The notes under the pieces were generated by a model that saw nothing but the letters and a program-made list of their open reading frames with translations, did not search any database and had not been told where the DNA came from. From assembly GCA_007135995.1 (NCBI GenBank), contig SLHU01000272.1, positions 1 to 5,461 on the forward strand: a stretch of 5,461 nt of DNA, given 5' to 3'. The position numbers and the translations under genes were made by a program. This DNA is from Clostridiales bacterium. GTDB lineage: Bacteria; Bacillota; Clostridia; Saccharofermentanales; UBA5734. Shown in pieces: positions 4,855-5,461 of the stretch. Every line of letters starts with the position of its first letter. Position 1 is the first letter of the stretch.

Positions 4855-5461
4855 CAAAAAAAACGCCTCAACAGTCCGAACAGATAAAAAACGGTCAGAC
4901 GAACACGAATGGTCAAACCCCTGAAAACGGCGCGGCTTCCGGAAAAGAAGCAGCGCCGGGCTCATCCGTCAGGCCTGCGCGCCCCAGAAGCGGCCCCGGC
5001 GGCGGCCCGCCTATGATGATGGGCGGAGAAAAGCCGCGAGATTTCAAAAACGCGTTCAGAAAACTGCTGAAGGCGATCAGACCTTACCGGCTGACCATTG
5101 GCATCGTCTTGTTTTTCGCGGTGGGCAGCACGGTGTTCGCGATTCTGGGCCCGAAAATCCTGGGCGAAGCGACAACGATCCTGTTCGAGGGTGCTGTCGC
5201 GAGAATGATGCAGGTGCCCGGTGCTGCCATTGACTTTGGTGCTATTGGCCGGATTGTGGTCTGGCTGCTGATGCTGTATACAATCAGTTCAGTCTTTAAC
5301 TATATTCAAGGCTATCTGATGGCGGGCATCGCGATGAAGGTCAGTTATACGTTCAGACGAGATATCGCTGAAAAATTCAGCCGCCTGCCGCTGAGTTATT
5401 TTGACAAACAGACACATGGCGAAATTCTTTCCCGTGTTACCAATGATATTGACACCATCAG
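4851..5461 (+). CDS. Heterodimeric ABC exporter, second subunit (N-terminal part, truncated by window edge)
   Basis: This is the partner half of the exporter. The ATG at 4851 overlaps the previous stop in ATGA, with GAGGAGG (4834-4840) 10 nt upstream inside the preceding gene. The frame stays open for 203 codons to the window end. Residues 1-65 are a hydrophilic, apparently disordered tail rich in Gln, Asn, Thr and Gly. It ends in a Gly/Pro/Met patch (GPGGGPPMMMGG, 48-59), a common trait of this partner subunit in Bacillota. TM1 starts near residue 81 (LTIGIVLFFAVGS) and TM2 near 135. The first intracellular loop then appears as RRDIAEKFSRLPLSYFDKQ, followed by GEILSRVTNDIDT, typical of ABC exporter membrane domains. 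The nucleotide-binding domain lies beyond the edge; by family logic it should carry the intact catalytic Glu and switch His. A run of eight A (4856-4863) falls in codons 2-5. Confidence 0.92.
   Translation, partial: MTKKTPQQSEQIKNGQTNTNGQTPENGAASGKEAAPGSSVRPARPRSGPGGGPPMMMGGEKPRDFKNAFRKLLKAIRPYRLTIGIVLFFAVGSTVFAILGPKILGEATTILFEGAVARMMQVPGAAIDFGAIGRIVVWLLMLYTISSVFNYIQGYLMAGIAMKVSYTFRRDIAEKFSRLPLSYFDKQTHGEILSRVTNDIDTI

Noticed and set aside
4856..4863. Run of eight A near the start of the second exporter subunit as programmed slippage
   Set aside because: The following frame is intact and reads straight into the exporter membrane domain, so no frame change is needed. Lys codons AAA AAA near a start are ordinary.

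Overview
The window looks like chromosomal DNA from a Gram-positive, Bacillota-type bacterium. The evidence is purine-rich Shine-Dalgarno sequences ahead of most genes, a GTG start on one gene, and an ABC exporter pair of a form common in Clostridia and relatives (TM1-TM2 extracellular insertion, degenerate first subunit, Gly/Pro-rich tail on the second). I cannot name the genus. I see no mobile element, CRISPR array, tRNA or rRNA.

Left part (1-2057, minus strand). Three genes for the nickel-pincer nucleotide (NPN) cofactor of lactate racemase and related LarA-family enzymes lie in the transcriptional order larE, larB, larC. larC runs off the left edge and only its N-terminal 103 residues are visible. 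LarB carboxylates and hydrolyses nicotinic acid adenine dinucleotide, LarE inserts sulfur into both carboxylates, and LarC inserts nickel, so the full biosynthetic route is encoded here. No larA is visible; it may lie beyond the left edge or elsewhere. This LarE has three cysteines (CxxC plus one more), the pattern linked to iron-sulfur, non-sacrificial LarE enzymes rather than the single-Cys sacrificial type of Lactiplantibacillus plantarum.

Middle (2058-2646). A 589-bp divergent intergenic region separates larE from the exporter genes. It holds a plausible minus-strand promoter for larE, three direct repeats at an exact 20-bp period between that promoter and the larE start, several inverted repeats, and a perfect TATAAT box before the exporter. 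No convincing gene lies in it.

Right part (2647-5461, plus strand). Two genes overlapping by ATGA encode the halves of a heterodimeric ABC exporter. The first half (735 aa, complete) has an extracellular insertion of about 165 residues and a degenerate ATPase site (Asp for the catalytic Glu, Gln for the switch His). The second half is cut by the right edge after 203 residues, before its nucleotide-binding domain. The substrate cannot be read from the sequence, and nothing ties the exporter functionally to the lar genes beyond adjacency and a weakly shared motif in the spacer.
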